The notes below the pieces were generated by a model. That model was not told the DNA's origin. It did not search any database and was given only the letters and a program-made list of their open reading frames with translations. Below are positions 27,400 through 39,075 of a stretch of DNA of 64,000 bases, one piece after another. The stretch is from contig NZ_CP097763.1 of NCBI RefSeq assembly GCF_023586525.1, positions 186,001-250,000 of the forward strand, given 5' to 3'. This stretch comes from Candidatus Blochmannia vicinus. Lineage in GTDB: Bacteria > Pseudomonadota > Gammaproteobacteria > Enterobacterales > Enterobacteriaceae. Position numbers and translations under genes: made by a program. Position 1 is the stretch's first letter. Every line of letters begins with the position of its first letter.

Positions 27400-27657
27400 A
27401 TGTATCAAAAAGAAATTGTAATTACCGCTTCCAATGGTTTACATACTCGCCCAGCTACTCAATTTGTGAAAGAAGCAAAAAACTTTAATTCTGAAATTAC
27501 AGTAATCTCTAATGAAAAAAAAGCAAGTGCTAAAAGTTTATTTAAACTGCAAACACTAGGGTTAAGTAAAGGTTCTGTAATTATTATTTCTGCTAACGGT
27601 ATAGATGAAGAACAAGCAGTGCAGCATTTAATTAAATTCATTGCTGAACTTAAATAA
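27400..27657 (+). CDS. ptsH: Phosphocarrier protein HPr
   Basis: HPr passes phosphate from enzyme I to sugar-specific enzymes II. With the ATG at 27400 the product is 85 residues, exactly the E. coli length; an upstream in-frame ATG at 27388 would place the GGAG ribosome-binding site (27390-27393) inside the gene, so it is rejected. The phosphorylated histidine is H15 in [12 protein letters not shown], and the region around serine 46 ([16 protein letters not shown]) is conserved. PtsI follows after 68 nt. Confidence 0.97.
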   Translation: MYQKEIVITASNGLHTRPATQFVKEAKNFNSEITVISNEKKASAKSLFKLQTLGLSKGSVIIISANGIDEEQAVQHLIKFIAELK

Positions 27658-27725
27658 ATAAAAAATAACATAATTAATCAATGTGTAGATAATACACGCT
27701 CCATAACCCTAATGAAGGTAGAATT

Positions 27726-29441
27726 ATGATTTCAGGAACTTCAGTATCACCTGGCATCGCCTTCGGAAAAGCGTTGCTATTAGAAGAAAAAAAAATTCTC
27801 ATTAATTCAGAAAAAATTGCTACTAGTTCTATTAAACAAGAAATAAATCGATTTATTTCTGGACGCACTGAAACTTCTAGACAATTAAAAGAAATCAAAA
27901 ATAAAATTAAAAAACAATTAGATTCAAAAAAAGAAGCTATCTTTGAAGGCCATATCATATTACTAGAAGATGAAGAACTTGAACAAGATATCATCACTCT
28001 TATCAAAGAAGAACTATTTAGCGCAGATGCTGCTGTATATTCAGTGATCGAAACTCAAGCAAAAGCCTTAGAAAAACTAGAAGATGAATATTTGAAGGAA
28101 CGTGCCACCGACGTAAGAGATATCGGCAATCGTTTATTAAAAAATATTTTAGGGATCCCAATTATCGATTTAAACACAATTACTGAAGAAGTAATAATCA
28201 TTGCTGTAGATCTTAGCCCATCAGAAACGGCTCAATTAAATTTAAAAAAAGTTTTAGGCTTTATTACTGATGTTGGAGGGAAAACCTCACACACTTCCAT
28301 CATGGCTCGTTCTTTAGAATTACCAGCTATTGTAGGAACTGGTGTTATTACAAAAAAAGTTTCTAATGGAGACTTTATAATACTTGATGCCTTAAATAAT
28401 AAAATTTACATTAATCCAACCCCAAAAATCATTAAAAATATCAATATATTAAAAGAAAAATATATTTCTGAAAAATATGAGTTAACTAAGTTCACACATC
28501 TTCCAGCAATTACTCTCGACGCGCATCAAGTACGAGTATGCGCCAACATCGGTGATACAATACACGATATCATTAGAGCCAAAGAAAACGGAGCTGAAGG
28601 CATAGGGTTATATAGAACCGAATTTTTATTCATGAACCGTAATGCATTGCCTACAGAAGAAGAACAATTTCAAGCTTATAAAAAGGCAGCTGAATCAATG
28701 ATTAATCAAGCTGTAATCATACGTATTATGGATATTGGAGGTGACAAAAATTTGCCTTATATGCACCTTCCAAACGAAGAAAATCCATTTCTTGGATGGC
28801 GCGCAATTCGCATAATGTTAGATAGAAAAGATATACTACATACCCAATTACGTGCTATCTTGCGCGCTTCTTTTTTTGGTAAATTACGTATAATGTATCC
28901 TATGATTATTTCTGTAGAAGAAATAAAAACCTTAAATATAGAACTAAATTTATTAAAAAAACAATTACGTAAAGAAGGAAAAAAATTCGACGAAAATATT
29001 AAAGTAGGAATTATGATCGAAACTCCTGCTTCTGCCATTATCGCTCATCATTTGATTAAAGAAGTAGATTTTTTTAGTATCGGAACCAATGATTTGACAC
29101 AATATACTCTTGCAGTAGATCGTGGCAACAAATTAATATCTCATTTGTATAACCCTATATCTCCATCTATTTTAATATTAATTAAACAAGTAATCGAAGC
29201 TGCACATTCTGAAGGCAAATGGGTAGCTATGTGTGGAGAAATGGCAGGAGATGAACGTACTACTTTACTATTATTAGGAATGGGGTTGGATGAGTTTAGT
29301 ATGAACTCCGTATCTATTCCACGAATTAAAAAAATAATCCGTAATTCATATTATCATGATGCAAAGAAAATCGCTGAAAAAGCATTAAATTATCCAACTA
29401 CAGAATCAATAATGCACTTACTTATGCAGAATAAACAATAA
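27726..29441 (+). CDS. ptsI: PTS enzyme I (phosphoenolpyruvate-protein phosphotransferase)
   Basis: Enzyme I takes phosphate from phosphoenolpyruvate and gives it to HPr. The 571-residue protein matches E. coli (575). The N-terminal domain has the active histidine in [19 protein letters not shown] (about residue 189). The C-terminal PEP-binding domain shows [46 protein letters not shown] and the cysteine motif MCGEMAGDE (about 500). In E. coli the next gene is crr; here nothing similar follows. Confidence 0.97.
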   Translation: MISGTSVSPGIAFGKALLLEEKKILINSEKIATSSIKQEINRFISGRTETSRQLKEIKNKIKKQLDSKKEAIFEGHIILLEDEELEQDIITLIKEELFSADAAVYSVIETQAKALEKLEDEYLKERATDVRDIGNRLLKNILGIPIIDLNTITEEVIIIAVDLSPSETAQLNLKKVLGFITDVGGKTSHTSIMARSLELPAIVGTGVITKKVSNGDFIILDALNNKIYINPTPKIIKNINILKEKYISEKYELTKFTHLPAITLDAHQVRVCANIGDTIHDIIRAKENGAEGIGLYRTEFLFMNRNALPTEEEQFQAYKKAAESMINQAVIIRIMDIGGDKNLPYMHLPNEENPFLGWRAIRIMLDRKDILHTQLRAILRASFFGKLRIMYPMIISVEEIKTLNIELNLLKKQLRKEGKKFDENIKVGIMIETPASAIIAHHLIKEVDFFSIGTNDLTQYTLAVDRGNKLISHLYNPISPSILILIKQVIEAAHSEGKWVAMCGEMAGDERTTLLLLGMGLDEFSMNSVSIPRIKKIIRNSYYHDAKKIAEKALNYPTTESIMHLLMQNKQ

Positions 29442-29926
29442 TACATTCGTATCAAAACAAACCTAAATCATAATGTTAATCTTTAATTAAAACACAATCT
29501 ACCATGAAAATATAACCTAAAAAATAATAACTTCATAAGTCTATCAGACTAGATAATCTATAAAAAATTTATCTATATTAATACACGTATTTATAAATAA
29601 AAACAACGTAAAAATATATAGACTATAAATTTACCTTATCGAGTATATATTTCTATACAAAATATTTTATTACTTACTCTATATAATTTTCATAATATCC
29701 TTTATTAGCTTGTTTACTCAACTATTTTGAAAATCTTATAATTCACACACGAATCAAAACCAAGTCTTTTCATGTACAGCACTTAAATCTAAGAGAATCA
29801 TGAAATTATTTATACATCCATTTGCCACAACATGGCCACACAAATAAAACTAACGTCAATTATTACTTACATTCTATCTTTAATATCATTAAATCATCTC
29901 CAAAAACAAATAATTATTACTTACAC
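29442..29926. other. Spacer where crr would be; no gene seen
   Basis: This 485-bp AT-rich stretch between ptsI and the end of cysA has no frame resembling EIIA-Glc (crr), nor cysM beyond cysA. Both E. coli genes appear lost from this place. Confidence 0.6.
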
Positions 29927-30994
29927 TTATAATGCCATTTCTCCTGAAAATAATCGTGCATTACGACCGCTTAAATAACAACATGATCCACATTCTGGAA
30001 TACCAAAAATATCCCTAATCCCTAAAATTATAGTCAATAAATCTCGATGCCATCCCAAAGGTTCTACACTTAATTGCCAATAAAATCCATGCAAACTAAC
30101 ATTAACAATCTTAGCTGGTAATGGATGCAATACATTAAATTCTTTACTAATATCCATTTCCCAAGGACGAAAAAATACTTCTACTTTTCCTTGTAAAGCA
30201 GGCACATATGGTAAAGACCAATGATAAGAACCAATAGATAGTTCTGAGCCACATACTATGCCTTGTAGACAATTAACTTCACTTAAAAACTCTAAAACAA
30301 AACGAGTAGCTGGAACATACCAAATATCTTTAGGTGTACCTATTTGTTCAATAATTCCTCGATTCATCACCACTATCCTATTAGCAACTTCCATCGCTTC
30401 TTCTTGGTCATGTGTAACAAAAACACTAGTGAATTTAAATTCACTATGCAATCTACGAAGCCAACGACGTAATTCTTTTCTAACTTGAGTATCCAATGCC
30501 CCGAAAGGTTCGTCTAGTAGCAAGATTTCTGGTTCAATTGCTAAAGAACGCGCTAAAGCAACACGTTGTTTCTGCCCTCCAGAAAGTTGAGCGGGATATC
30601 TATTACCTAAACCTTCTAATTGAACCATAGTTAACAACTGCATAACTTTTTTATTAATTGCATGAGAACTTGGACGTTTATGACGTGGTAACATTCTTAT
30701 ACCAAAAGAAATATTATCCGATACTGTCATATGACGAAATAAAGCATAATTTTGAAAAACAAAACCAACATGACGATCACGTGCACTAAGCTGACTTACG
30801 TCTTTACCTCTAAAACGCAAACAACCACTATTATGTTGTTCTAATCCAGCAATAACACGTAGTAATGTTGTTTTACCAGAACCAGACGGGCCCAATAATG
30901 CTATAATTTCTCCAGATGCAATATGTAAAGAAATATTAGTTAATACTTTGTCATGACCAAAAAATTTAGTGATCCCATCTATTTCAATACTCAT
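29927..30994 (-). CDS. cysA: Sulfate/thiosulfate importer ATP-binding subunit
   Basis: CysA powers the CysPTWA ABC importer. The 355-residue product (E. coli 365) has the Walker A motif GPSGSGKTTLLR (residues 35-46), Q-loop FQNYALF, signature LSGGQKQRVALAR, Walker B LLLDEPFGALD and switch FVTHDQEEAMEVA. A C-terminal TOBE-type regulatory part follows (VEVFFRPWEMDI). It starts 22 nt after cysW and ends the operon; cysM, which follows in E. coli, is absent. Confidence 0.97.
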   Translation of the reverse strand: MSIEIDGITKFFGHDKVLTNISLHIASGEIIALLGPSGSGKTTLLRVIAGLEQHNSGCLRFRGKDVSQLSARDRHVGFVFQNYALFRHMTVSDNISFGIRMLPRHKRPSSHAINKKVMQLLTMVQLEGLGNRYPAQLSGGQKQRVALARSLAIEPEILLLDEPFGALDTQVRKELRRWLRRLHSEFKFTSVFVTHDQEEAMEVANRIVVMNRGIIEQIGTPKDIWYVPATRFVLEFLSEVNCLQGIVCGSELSIGSYHWSLPYVPALQGKVEVFFRPWEMDISKEFNVLHPLPAKIVNVSLHGFYWQLSVEPLGWHRDLLTIILGIRDIFGIPECGSCCYLSGRNARLFSGEMAL

Positions 30995-31016
30995 TTCTTA
31001 TCCCTGGTCACAAATA

Positions 31017-31871
31017 TTAATTCATACGTTTCAAACGACTTTGTAAATAATTCTTCATAAACAACATAATAATTGAAATAGAAGCTAATAATGATGCGGC
31101 AACAAATGCGCCAACAGTATTATAATCTTGGTATAATAACTCTACATATAGTGATAAAGTATATGTTTCACCACGTATCAACCCTGAGACTATGGATACT
31201 GCTCCAAACTCACCAATAGCACGAGCATTAGTTAAGATGGCGCCATATAATAAAGCCCAACGGATATTTGGAAAAGTAACATAACGAAACATCATCCAAC
31301 CAGAAGCCCCAAGCAGTACTGCTGCCTCATCTTCCTGTCTTCCTCTATTTGCCATCACCGGAACAAGCTCATGTACTACAAAAGGACAAGTGACAAAAAT
31401 AGTAACTAATACTACTCCCAACCACGTAAATATTATTTGTATGTTATACAAATCCAGCCAATTTGCGATTACATTATTGTTTGTATAAAGTAACAGATAT
31501 AATAATCCAGCAATTACTGGAGAAACAGCAATAGGTATATTTAAAAAAACTAATAAAAGTTGTCTTCCATAAAATTTAAAACGAGTTACTAACCAAGCCA
31601 TTAACACTCCAAAAAATATATTGATAGGTACAGTAAATAACGCTACAACAACCGTTAAAAAAATTGCATGCATCATATCTTTATCAATCAAATTTATTCT
31701 GACTACTTTTAATCCTTCTGAAAAAGCAGATACAAAGATCATAATTAAAGGAACCAACAATAACACTGTTGATATAAACATAGTTAAACTAATTAGAACC
31801 CATTGGCTCAATGTAATACGACCAATACAATTATTATTTCTATTTACATAATTATTAAATATGTTTATCAC
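31017..31871 (-). CDS. cysW: Sulfate/thiosulfate importer permease CysW
   Basis: CysW is one of two membrane subunits of the importer. Six hydrophobic helices are visible, with the ATPase-coupling EAA loop at EDEAAVLLGASGWMMFRYVTFPNIRWALLYG and the following NARAIGEFGAVSIVSG. The start is a GTG at 31871 that shares one base with the cysT stop (TAGTG); AAGGA lies five bases before it. At 284 residues it is close to E. coli CysW (291). Confidence 0.95.
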   Translation of the reverse strand: MINIFNNYVNRNNNCIGRITLSQWVLISLTMFISTVLLLVPLIMIFVSAFSEGLKVVRINLIDKDMMHAIFLTVVVALFTVPINIFFGVLMAWLVTRFKFYGRQLLLVFLNIPIAVSPVIAGLLYLLLYTNNNVIANWLDLYNIQIIFTWLGVVLVTIFVTCPFVVHELVPVMANRGRQEDEAAVLLGASGWMMFRYVTFPNIRWALLYGAILTNARAIGEFGAVSIVSGLIRGETYTLSLYVELLYQDYNTVGAFVAASLLASISIIMLFMKNYLQSRLKRMN

Positions 31872-32704
31872 TAAAATCCTTTAAACCTCCGATTTATTCG
31901 TAATTGAAACATGTTAGTAAACAATAATAATAATAAAGAAATCATCAAAATTACAGAAGCAATAGCACTAGCTGCTGGGTAATCAAATTCTTGTAAACGA
32001 ATAAAAATAATTAAAGATATCACCTCATTCTTCCATGCAATATTTCCAGCAATGAAAATGACTGCTCCAAATTCACCTAAGCTTCGGATAAAAGATAACA
32101 CCACACCAGATAACCAAGCTGGCGCCAATTCCGGAAAAATTATATTATAAAAGATTTGCCAATAATCAGCGCCAAGAGTCTTTGCTACTTCTTCATATTC
32201 TTCGGAAAACTCTTCTAATACTGGCTGTACCGTACGTACTACAAATGGAATACTTGTAAAAATCATAGCAATAGATATGCCTATCCACGTATATGATACT
32301 GTAATACCTACTCGAGATAACCAACTGCCATACCAACCTGATGTTGAAAATAATGTTGCTAAAGTCAATCCTGCTACTGCAGTAGGTAAAGCAAAAGGTA
32401 AATCTATTAATGCATCTAATAATTTCTTACCAGGAAATCTGTATCTAGTTATTACCCACGATACCAGCATACCAAATACAGCGTTAAATAATGTTGCTAA
32501 TCCAGCAGATAATAAGGTAATTTTATAGGAGACTAATAATGCTGGATCTGTAATTATATCCCAATATTGATAAACACTCATTTGAGATAATTGCATTACT
32601 AATGCACTCAAAGGTAATAATAAAATCAAGCAAACAAACAATAAACTGCTGCCAAGAGCTATGCCAAATCCAGGCAACACATATTTAACTGAAAAAAATA
32701 ACAT
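31871..32704 (-). CDS. cysT: Sulfate/thiosulfate importer permease CysT (CysU)
   Basis: CysT pairs with CysW to form the channel. The product from the ATG at 32704 is 277 residues, the same as E. coli CysT; the frame extends one more codon to a TTG, which is not needed. RVLPGF-like KYVLPGFGIALGSSLLFV, LPFALPTAVAGLTLATLFS and the EAA loop EYEEVAKTLGADYWQIF, followed by RSLGEFGAVIFIAGN, identify it. Its ATG overlaps the TGA of cysP (TGATG), so translation is coupled. Confidence 0.95.
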   Translation of the reverse strand: MLFFSVKYVLPGFGIALGSSLLFVCLILLLPLSALVMQLSQMSVYQYWDIITDPALLVSYKITLLSAGLATLFNAVFGMLVSWVITRYRFPGKKLLDALIDLPFALPTAVAGLTLATLFSTSGWYGSWLSRVGITVSYTWIGISIAMIFTSIPFVVRTVQPVLEEFSEEYEEVAKTLGADYWQIFYNIIFPELAPAWLSGVVLSFIRSLGEFGAVIFIAGNIAWKNEVISLIIFIRLQEFDYPAASAIASVILMISLLLLLFTNMFQLRINRRFKGF

Positions 32705-33726
32705 CAACGATGTCCTACTGATAATAATTTATCCAATTCACCTCCACGCCTAAAATGTGTCTCCATAAGAATATTCCAATTACCATACTGATCTTCTATC
32801 CTAAATAATTGATTCTCAACAGATCCATCCTGATACATTGGAATAACATCCATTGTATTTACACGATACCCAAACTTAGTGATAATCTTTTGCGCTGAAG
32901 GAGTATACAGATAATTTAAATAAGCTTGTGCTACATTTTCAGTTCCATTTCGGAGAACATTTCTATCTATCCAAGTCACTGGAAATTCCACCAAAATATT
33001 AGGTTTAGGTATTACAATATCATAGTTATCAGATCCATGTTGCTTCTGTACTAATTTTGCTTCAGATTCAAAATTAATTAATACATCCCCTTGATTTCGA
33101 TCAATAAAAGTAGAAGTAGCGGCACGTCCTCCAGTATCAAATACTACTACATTTTGTAAAAACTTTTGCATCCAAAATCTAGTTTGCTCTATATTTTCAT
33201 TACTGTTTTTAAAAAATACATTCCAAGCAGCTAAATAAGTATAACGGCCATTTCCAGAAGTTTTAGGATTAGGAAATACTATCTTCACCCCCTCATTAGT
33301 TAAATCATGCCAATTATAAATTCCTTTTGGATTGCCTTGTCTTACCAAAAAAACCATAGTTGAATAAAATGGCGAACTACGATTAGGTAATCGATCTTGC
33401 CAGTCTTCAGGAATTAATTTCCCACGATCGTGTAAAATTTGTACATCTATTACCTGATTATAAGTAACTACATCTGCTCGCAATCCTTGTAAGATAGCCA
33501 TAGCTTGCCTGGTAGATCCTGCATGAGACTGCCGAATAATTAATGTGTCTTCGGGGTTTTTATCCTTCCAATATTTAATAAAATTAGAATTAATCTCTAA
33601 AAACAACTCTCTAGACACGTCATACGAACTATTTAATAAAACAGTTCCAAAAACTGAAGCATAAAAAATGCAGTACAACAACACTGTTGCTCTAATTGTT
33701 TTTAAAAAAATACGTGCAATAATCAT
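32704..33726 (-). CDS. cysP: Thiosulfate/sulfate-binding periplasmic protein
   Basis: CysP captures sulfate or thiosulfate in the periplasm for the importer. An N-terminal hydrophobic segment (about residues 9-28) serves as signal peptide, followed by LLNSSYDVSRELF, the start of mature CysP. Ligand-site segments are clear: QSHAGSTRQAMAILQGL, ADVVTYNQVIDVQILHD, FPNPKTSGNGRYTYLAAW and FDTGGRAATSTF. The pattern DVQILHDRGKLIPEDWQ is CysP-like rather than Sbp-like. It is the first gene of cysPTWA. Confidence 0.95.
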   Translation of the reverse strand: MIIARIFLKTIRATVLLYCIFYASVFGTVLLNSSYDVSRELFLEINSNFIKYWKDKNPEDTLIIRQSHAGSTRQAMAILQGLRADVVTYNQVIDVQILHDRGKLIPEDWQDRLPNRSSPFYSTMVFLVRQGNPKGIYNWHDLTNEGVKIVFPNPKTSGNGRYTYLAAWNVFFKNSNENIEQTRFWMQKFLQNVVVFDTGGRAATSTFIDRNQGDVLINFESEAKLVQKQHGSDNYDIVIPKPNILVEFPVTWIDRNVLRNGTENVAQAYLNYLYTPSAQKIITKFGYRVNTMDVIPMYQDGSVENQLFRIEDQYGNWNILMETHFRRGGELDKLLSVGHR

Positions 33727-35615
33727 ATGTATCCAAATATAAACACGATTATTAAAATAAATTTTCTTTTATTCCAGAGAAATATGATATATAATGTATA
33801 CGTTTGTGAAATAGATCGTGTATAAATATATATTTACTTAAAAAATAATTAATCAATTACTAATATACAAACAATATTTTTTAATAAAATAGAATTAATT
33901 TATAATTAATAATTTATTAATTAATAAAAGTTTATATTTTTTATATATTTATAAAAATAAACTACTACAATAATGAAATGATTATTAATGTACAATAAAA
34001 CATAAAATATTTCTATATATTTATTTTTAAAATAAATCAAACAGTCATTTCATAACAGAACCGATAATTAAAATGATTCTACACAAAAACTAAAAATTTT
34101 CTTCATTAATACAATAAAAACTTGAAATAATTATATATACATATATTTATATATAAATAAAAATTATATAATTAAAATTCAAATCAAATACTTTATTTAT
34201 TAGAACAAAATATCTAAGTATTATTATCTCTATATAAAATCCATTATATAATTGGGTTTTTTATATGTATAAATCACTCGTTTTAAACTAAAAATACCTA
34301 TCTTAAATTTAATTAAAAAATTATTTGAGCACTAATGGATGTATTCATTACATAATATTTAAACTATTACTTAAAAAAGTAATTATTGAATATCAAACAT
34401 AAACTGCATCTTTTATTCTACTCATCTCAAATTATCACCTCATTTATTATAACAATATATACACAACCCAATATACTCTTATTCGATCTAAAAAATTAAT
34501 AACTCTTTAATTTAATTCTACAATGCTATTGAACTTTTACTATTTTTATAAATAATATAAATACACACAACTCAAATCATCAATCATACAGGGTCAGGAA
34601 ATCATTATCGCTATCTCACTATGATTGCTCCATACTAAACGGTAATTAATCAATCAAATAATTCAAGATCCCTCCATATAGCTATATAACACATAGCCTA
34701 AACGTAAACAAAAACCTAATATAAAAAATTAACTATCACAATTTACGTAATGCTATTATCGTTCATTCATCTCTTATTTTAAAATCAATGTCTCTCTATC
34801 TATTACATATTACTTAAAGATAATCTATTCTTGCTAAAAAATAAATAATATGTACTTACATAATTAACAAATTAATAATAAATATAAACACTAAAATTTT
34901 TTATAAAATATCTAGATACATATCTACCGACATAAAAAATGACATCATTTACAACAAATAAACAACAATAAAAATATGATAAATTAATTAAAATAAATCA
35001 TAAAAAAACACAGATAAATCGTATATTACTATTAATTATTTGATCTAATTTTCAAAAAGATATTAAAATCACATAAAAATTAAAATAACAATAATATCTA
35101 ATTTCATTGAATGAAATTACTTCCTTTTAATTAAAAAACTGTATATATCAAAATAAAATATATATTTTAATTCATATATTTTTAAATATTATTTACAATG
35201 AATACTATCAATATATTTATCAAATAAAATAATATATTCATAATTATGCCATTATGTGTAAAATAATAAAAATTATTCTTGCTATAAACAATATTACTAT
35301 CATATGATTAATTATCAATGTTAGTTAACTATCATGCAGATAAGCAAACCATAAATACGATTATATATAATTATGTAATTATTTTTCAATAATTACTAAA
35401 ACATTAGTCTTAAATATACAAATTCCTAAATATTTTTATTTTCTCTCGTAGATAAAATATTTAATAAACCTATTTTTATATCATTCGTTTTTAAAATATA
35501 ATATAAATAACATGGCTATATAAAAATTATTCAGTGCACTCGACAATTCTCTATAAAGAGACAATTTATTTTAATAATCCTTTTAATTAAAAATTAAATA
35601 TTAGGAAAACGCTTT
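33727..35615. other. 1.9-kb gene-free stretch between cysP and transketolase
   Basis: This is the longest empty stretch in the window and extremely AT-rich. E. coli has many genes between cysP and tktB (among them ucpA, hemF, maeB and talA). I read both strands for conserved protein segments, tRNA folds and long hairpins and recognised none. It must contain the divergent promoters of cysP and tkt. Confidence 0.6.
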
Positions 35616-37622
35616 ATGTTAACAAATAAAATATTAGCTAATGCTATACGTATACTAAGCATAGATGCTATACAACAGGCTAATTCAGGACACCCTGGTT
35701 GTCCCATGGGTATGGCTGATATTGCAGAAGTATTATGGAGGGATTACATAAATCATAATCCAAGCAACCCAAATTGGATTAATCGAGATAGATTTGTTCT
35801 GTCTAATGGACACGGATCAATGTTATTATATAGCATACTGCATTTAACTGGATACTCCATATCTATAGAAGATCTAAAAAGTTTTAGACAATTAAATTCT
35901 AAAACGCCTGGACATCCAGAATATAGACATACTGATGGAGTAGAAGTTACGACAGGACCATTAGGACAAGGCCTAGCTAATGCTGTAGGATTAGCAATTG
36001 CCGAGCGGACACTAGCGGCTCAATTTAATCGTATACAATTTAATATCATTGATCATTATACTTATGTATTTTTAGGAGACGGATGCATGATGGAAGGTAT
36101 TTCTCATGAAGCTTGCTCGTTAGCTGGAACTATGAAACTAAATAAACTAATTATGTTTTATGATAACAATGGTATTTCTATAGATGGTGATGTAACAGAA
36201 TGGTTCACGGATGATACTGCTATGCGCTTTGAATCCTATGGATGGAATGTAATACGTAATATAAACGGACATAATAGAGATTCTATTAAAATTGCAATTG
36301 ACCAAGCTAAATCCATATTAAATAAACCATCACTATTAATATGTAACACTATTATTGCCTTTGGGTCGCCAAATAAAAGTGGGACACACAGTGCGCATGG
36401 TGCTCCGCTAGGACAAGAAGAGGTAGCTGCTACGCGAAAAATGCTTCATTGGAATGAACCTCCATTTGTTATACCTAAAAAAATATATAAATTGTGGAAT
36501 GCTAAAATAATAGGTCAAGAGAAAGAAGACGCTTGGAAGAAACTATTTTATCAATACACACTAACTTATCCTGATTTAGCAAAAGAATTAATAAGACGAA
36601 TACAGCGAAAACTACCTAATGATTGGCACAAGAAAACACAAAAATTTATTGAAAACTTACAAATGAACCCTCAAAATATTGCTACACGTCAAGCTTCTCA
36701 AATTACAATTGAATCTTTTTCCAAAAAACTACCTGAGCTTTTTGGCGGATCTGCAGATTTAACACCCAGTAATTTAACAACTTGGTCACAATCTTCTTCT
36801 GTCATGAAAAATAATGCTGGTAATTATATTCATTACGGTGTACGAGAATTCGGTATGACTGCAATTGCTAATGGTATTGCTAATTATGGAGCTTTTTTAC
36901 CCTATACTGCTACATTTTTAACATTTGTTGAATACGCGCGTAATGCAGTTCGTATGGCGGCATTAATGAATAGTCATCATATTATGATTTATACTCATGA
37001 TTCTATTGGATTAGGAGAAGATGGTCCGACTCATCAACCTATAGAACAATTATCAAATTTGCGTATGACTCCAAATTTAACAGTATGGCGTCCCTGTGAT
37101 CAAGTAGAAACAGCAGTGGCTTGGAAAGCTGCAATTGAACATCATGGCCCAACTGCATTAGTTTTATCTAGACAAAATCTTATACAACAAGAACGCACAT
37201 CAGCACAAATTAACAATATTGTTCGAGGAGGGTACATTCTTAAAGATTGTCAAGGAGTACCTGAATTAATTATAATTGCTACCGGATCAGAAATAATACT
37301 AGCTATAAATTCATATCGCCACCTAACTAATGAAGGATATAAAGTACGAGTTGTTTCCTTACCTTCTACTAACATATTTGATCGACAAAACACATCATAC
37401 CGTGAACACGTATTGCCGAATACAATAATTAGTAGACTAGCTATTGAAGCTAGTAGTAGTGATTATTGGTACAAATATGTTGGATTACACGGTGAAATAA
37501 TAGGTATGAATACATTTGGAAAATCAGCCCCATCAAATCAACTATTTAAATTTTTTAACTTTACTGTAGATTACATAATTGAAAAATCATATAAATTATT
37601 AAATAAATTTGCTAATAAATAA
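35616..37622 (+). CDS. tktB: Transketolase
   Basis: Transketolase moves two-carbon units in the pentose phosphate pathway with thiamine diphosphate. The 668-residue protein fits the family (E. coli TktB 667, TktA 663). Visible are [36 protein letters not shown], the cofactor segment [19 protein letters not shown]...DNNGISIDG, and in the second half [29 protein letters not shown] and [11 protein letters not shown]. The symbol follows its position before dapE, where E. coli carries tktB; by sequence alone tktA is equally possible. AGGA precedes the ATG. Confidence 0.93.
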   Translation: MLTNKILANAIRILSIDAIQQANSGHPGCPMGMADIAEVLWRDYINHNPSNPNWINRDRFVLSNGHGSMLLYSILHLTGYSISIEDLKSFRQLNSKTPGHPEYRHTDGVEVTTGPLGQGLANAVGLAIAERTLAAQFNRIQFNIIDHYTYVFLGDGCMMEGISHEACSLAGTMKLNKLIMFYDNNGISIDGDVTEWFTDDTAMRFESYGWNVIRNINGHNRDSIKIAIDQAKSILNKPSLLICNTIIAFGSPNKSGTHSAHGAPLGQEEVAATRKMLHWNEPPFVIPKKIYKLWNAKIIGQEKEDAWKKLFYQYTLTYPDLAKELIRRIQRKLPNDWHKKTQKFIENLQMNPQNIATRQASQITIESFSKKLPELFGGSADLTPSNLTTWSQSSSVMKNNAGNYIHYGVREFGMTAIANGIANYGAFLPYTATFLTFVEYARNAVRMAALMNSHHIMIYTHDSIGLGEDGPTHQPIEQLSNLRMTPNLTVWRPCDQVETAVAWKAAIEHHGPTALVLSRQNLIQQERTSAQINNIVRGGYILKDCQGVPELIIIATGSEIILAINSYRHLTNEGYKVRVVSLPSTNIFDRQNTSYREHVLPNTIISRLAIEASSSDYWYKYVGLHGEIIGMNTFGKSAPSNQLFKFFNFTVDYIIEKSYKLLNKFANK

Positions 37623-37685
37623 ATAATCATAAAATTTTTATGCACAAAATATATTAGTACTTTAATTTATATAGCATATGTAATT

Positions 37686-37725
37686 AAACTAATATGTCCA
37701 AATCAATATTTGGACATATTAGTTT
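37686..37725 (+). terminator. Transketolase terminator hairpin
   Basis: An 18-bp perfect stem (37686-37703 with 37708-37725) and CAAT loop lie 64 nt after the tkt stop. It contains GTCC/GGAC; the T-run after the stem is short (TTTATAAT). Confidence 0.65.
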
Positions 37726-37795
37726 ATAATGTCAGATATGTAGTGATTAAACTTAAAATACTTTTAATCTATAACTATAAATAGGACCATACAAT

Positions 37796-38956
37796 ATGAA
37801 TTTTTCTAAGCTAGAAATGTTAGCTCAAAAATTAATTAAACAACCATCAGTATATCCAAGAAACAATAGTTGCCATGAAATAATTATAGATTATTTACAA
37901 AAATTAAACTTTAATATAGAACTCATGCAATTTGATGATACTTTTAATATTTGGGCGTATCATGGCGATAAAAAACAACAACAACAACACACATTATTAT
38001 TTCTTGGGCATACTGATGTGGTAGACCCTGGAAACCTACAATCCTGGAATTATCCCCCATTCTCAGGAATAATACATGATAATGCGTTGCACGGACGAGG
38101 CGCGGTAGATATGAAAGGCGCGTTAGCTGCTATGTTAGTTGCTTCTGATAATTTTATAAACACACATCCTAATTATCAAGGTCGCCTCGCATTTCTTATT
38201 ACCTCTGACGAAGAAGGAACTGGAATCAATGGAACTACAAAAGTTGTAGAATCTTTAACAATACGCAACGAACATATAGATTATTGCATAGTAGGCGAAC
38301 CATCTAGTCAACATCAAATAGGAGATGTTATAAAAAATGGAAGACGTGGGTCACTTATAGGAAAATTAACAATATATGGATCGCAAGGACACGTAGCGTA
38401 TCCTCAATTCTCAAAAAACCCAATACATTTAGTTATTCCAACATTATCAGAGTTCCTAAATACTACATGGGATCAAGATAAAAATATATTCTTTCCTCCT
38501 ACTACTATGCAAATTACCAATATTTACACAAATAACAACGTAAATAATAATATTATACCGCATACAATTACATTAGACTTTAATTTTCGCTTTAATAATA
38601 AATCTTCTATTGAAGATATTAAAAAATGTATAAAAAAAATACTTGAATATCATTCTTTAACTTATAATATTGATTGGAAACTTTCTGCAGAACCTTATTT
38701 TAGCAATCCAGGAAAATTAACTAATGTTGTAGTCAATGCTATTAAATATTATCAAAAACTTGAGCCTTGTTTAGAAACTACAGGAGGCACTTCTGATGGG
38801 CGTTTTATAGCTAAAATGGGAGCAGAAGTTATAGAATTAGGCGCACGTAATCATACTATCCATAAAGTCAACGAATATATTGACTTAGCAGATTTAAAAT
38901 TACTTAGCTCTATATATCAAAAAATAATAGAAGATTTACTTCTATATCGACAATAA
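37796..38956 (+). CDS. dapE: Succinyl-diaminopimelate desuccinylase
   Basis: DapE releases succinate from N-succinyl-LL-diaminopimelate in lysine and cell-wall precursor synthesis. The 386-residue product is near E. coli DapE (375). Zinc-site residues of this M20-type hydrolase are in LGHTDVVDPG, GRGAVDMKGALAAM and TSDEEGTGINGT; CIVGEPS and the C-terminal GGTSDGRF and ELGARNHTIHKVNE are also conserved. AGGA lies nine bases before the ATG. DapA, an earlier enzyme of the same pathway, is just downstream on the other strand. Confidence 0.97.
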   Translation: MNFSKLEMLAQKLIKQPSVYPRNNSCHEIIIDYLQKLNFNIELMQFDDTFNIWAYHGDKKQQQQHTLLFLGHTDVVDPGNLQSWNYPPFSGIIHDNALHGRGAVDMKGALAAMLVASDNFINTHPNYQGRLAFLITSDEEGTGINGTTKVVESLTIRNEHIDYCIVGEPSSQHQIGDVIKNGRRGSLIGKLTIYGSQGHVAYPQFSKNPIHLVIPTLSEFLNTTWDQDKNIFFPPTTMQITNIYTNNNVNNNIIPHTITLDFNFRFNNKSSIEDIKKCIKKILEYHSLTYNIDWKLSAEPYFSNPGKLTNVVVNAIKYYQKLEPCLETTGGTSDGRFIAKMGAEVIELGARNHTIHKVNEYIDLADLKLLSSIYQKIIEDLLLYRQ

Positions 38957-39075
38957 ATATAAAAAATATTATTTGTTATACGTACTTTAATGTAATTTTC
39001 ATAATACCTATATATATTTCTATATACTCAAACATAAATAATATGACAAAAATTTTTTGATGTATTCCAATTTAA

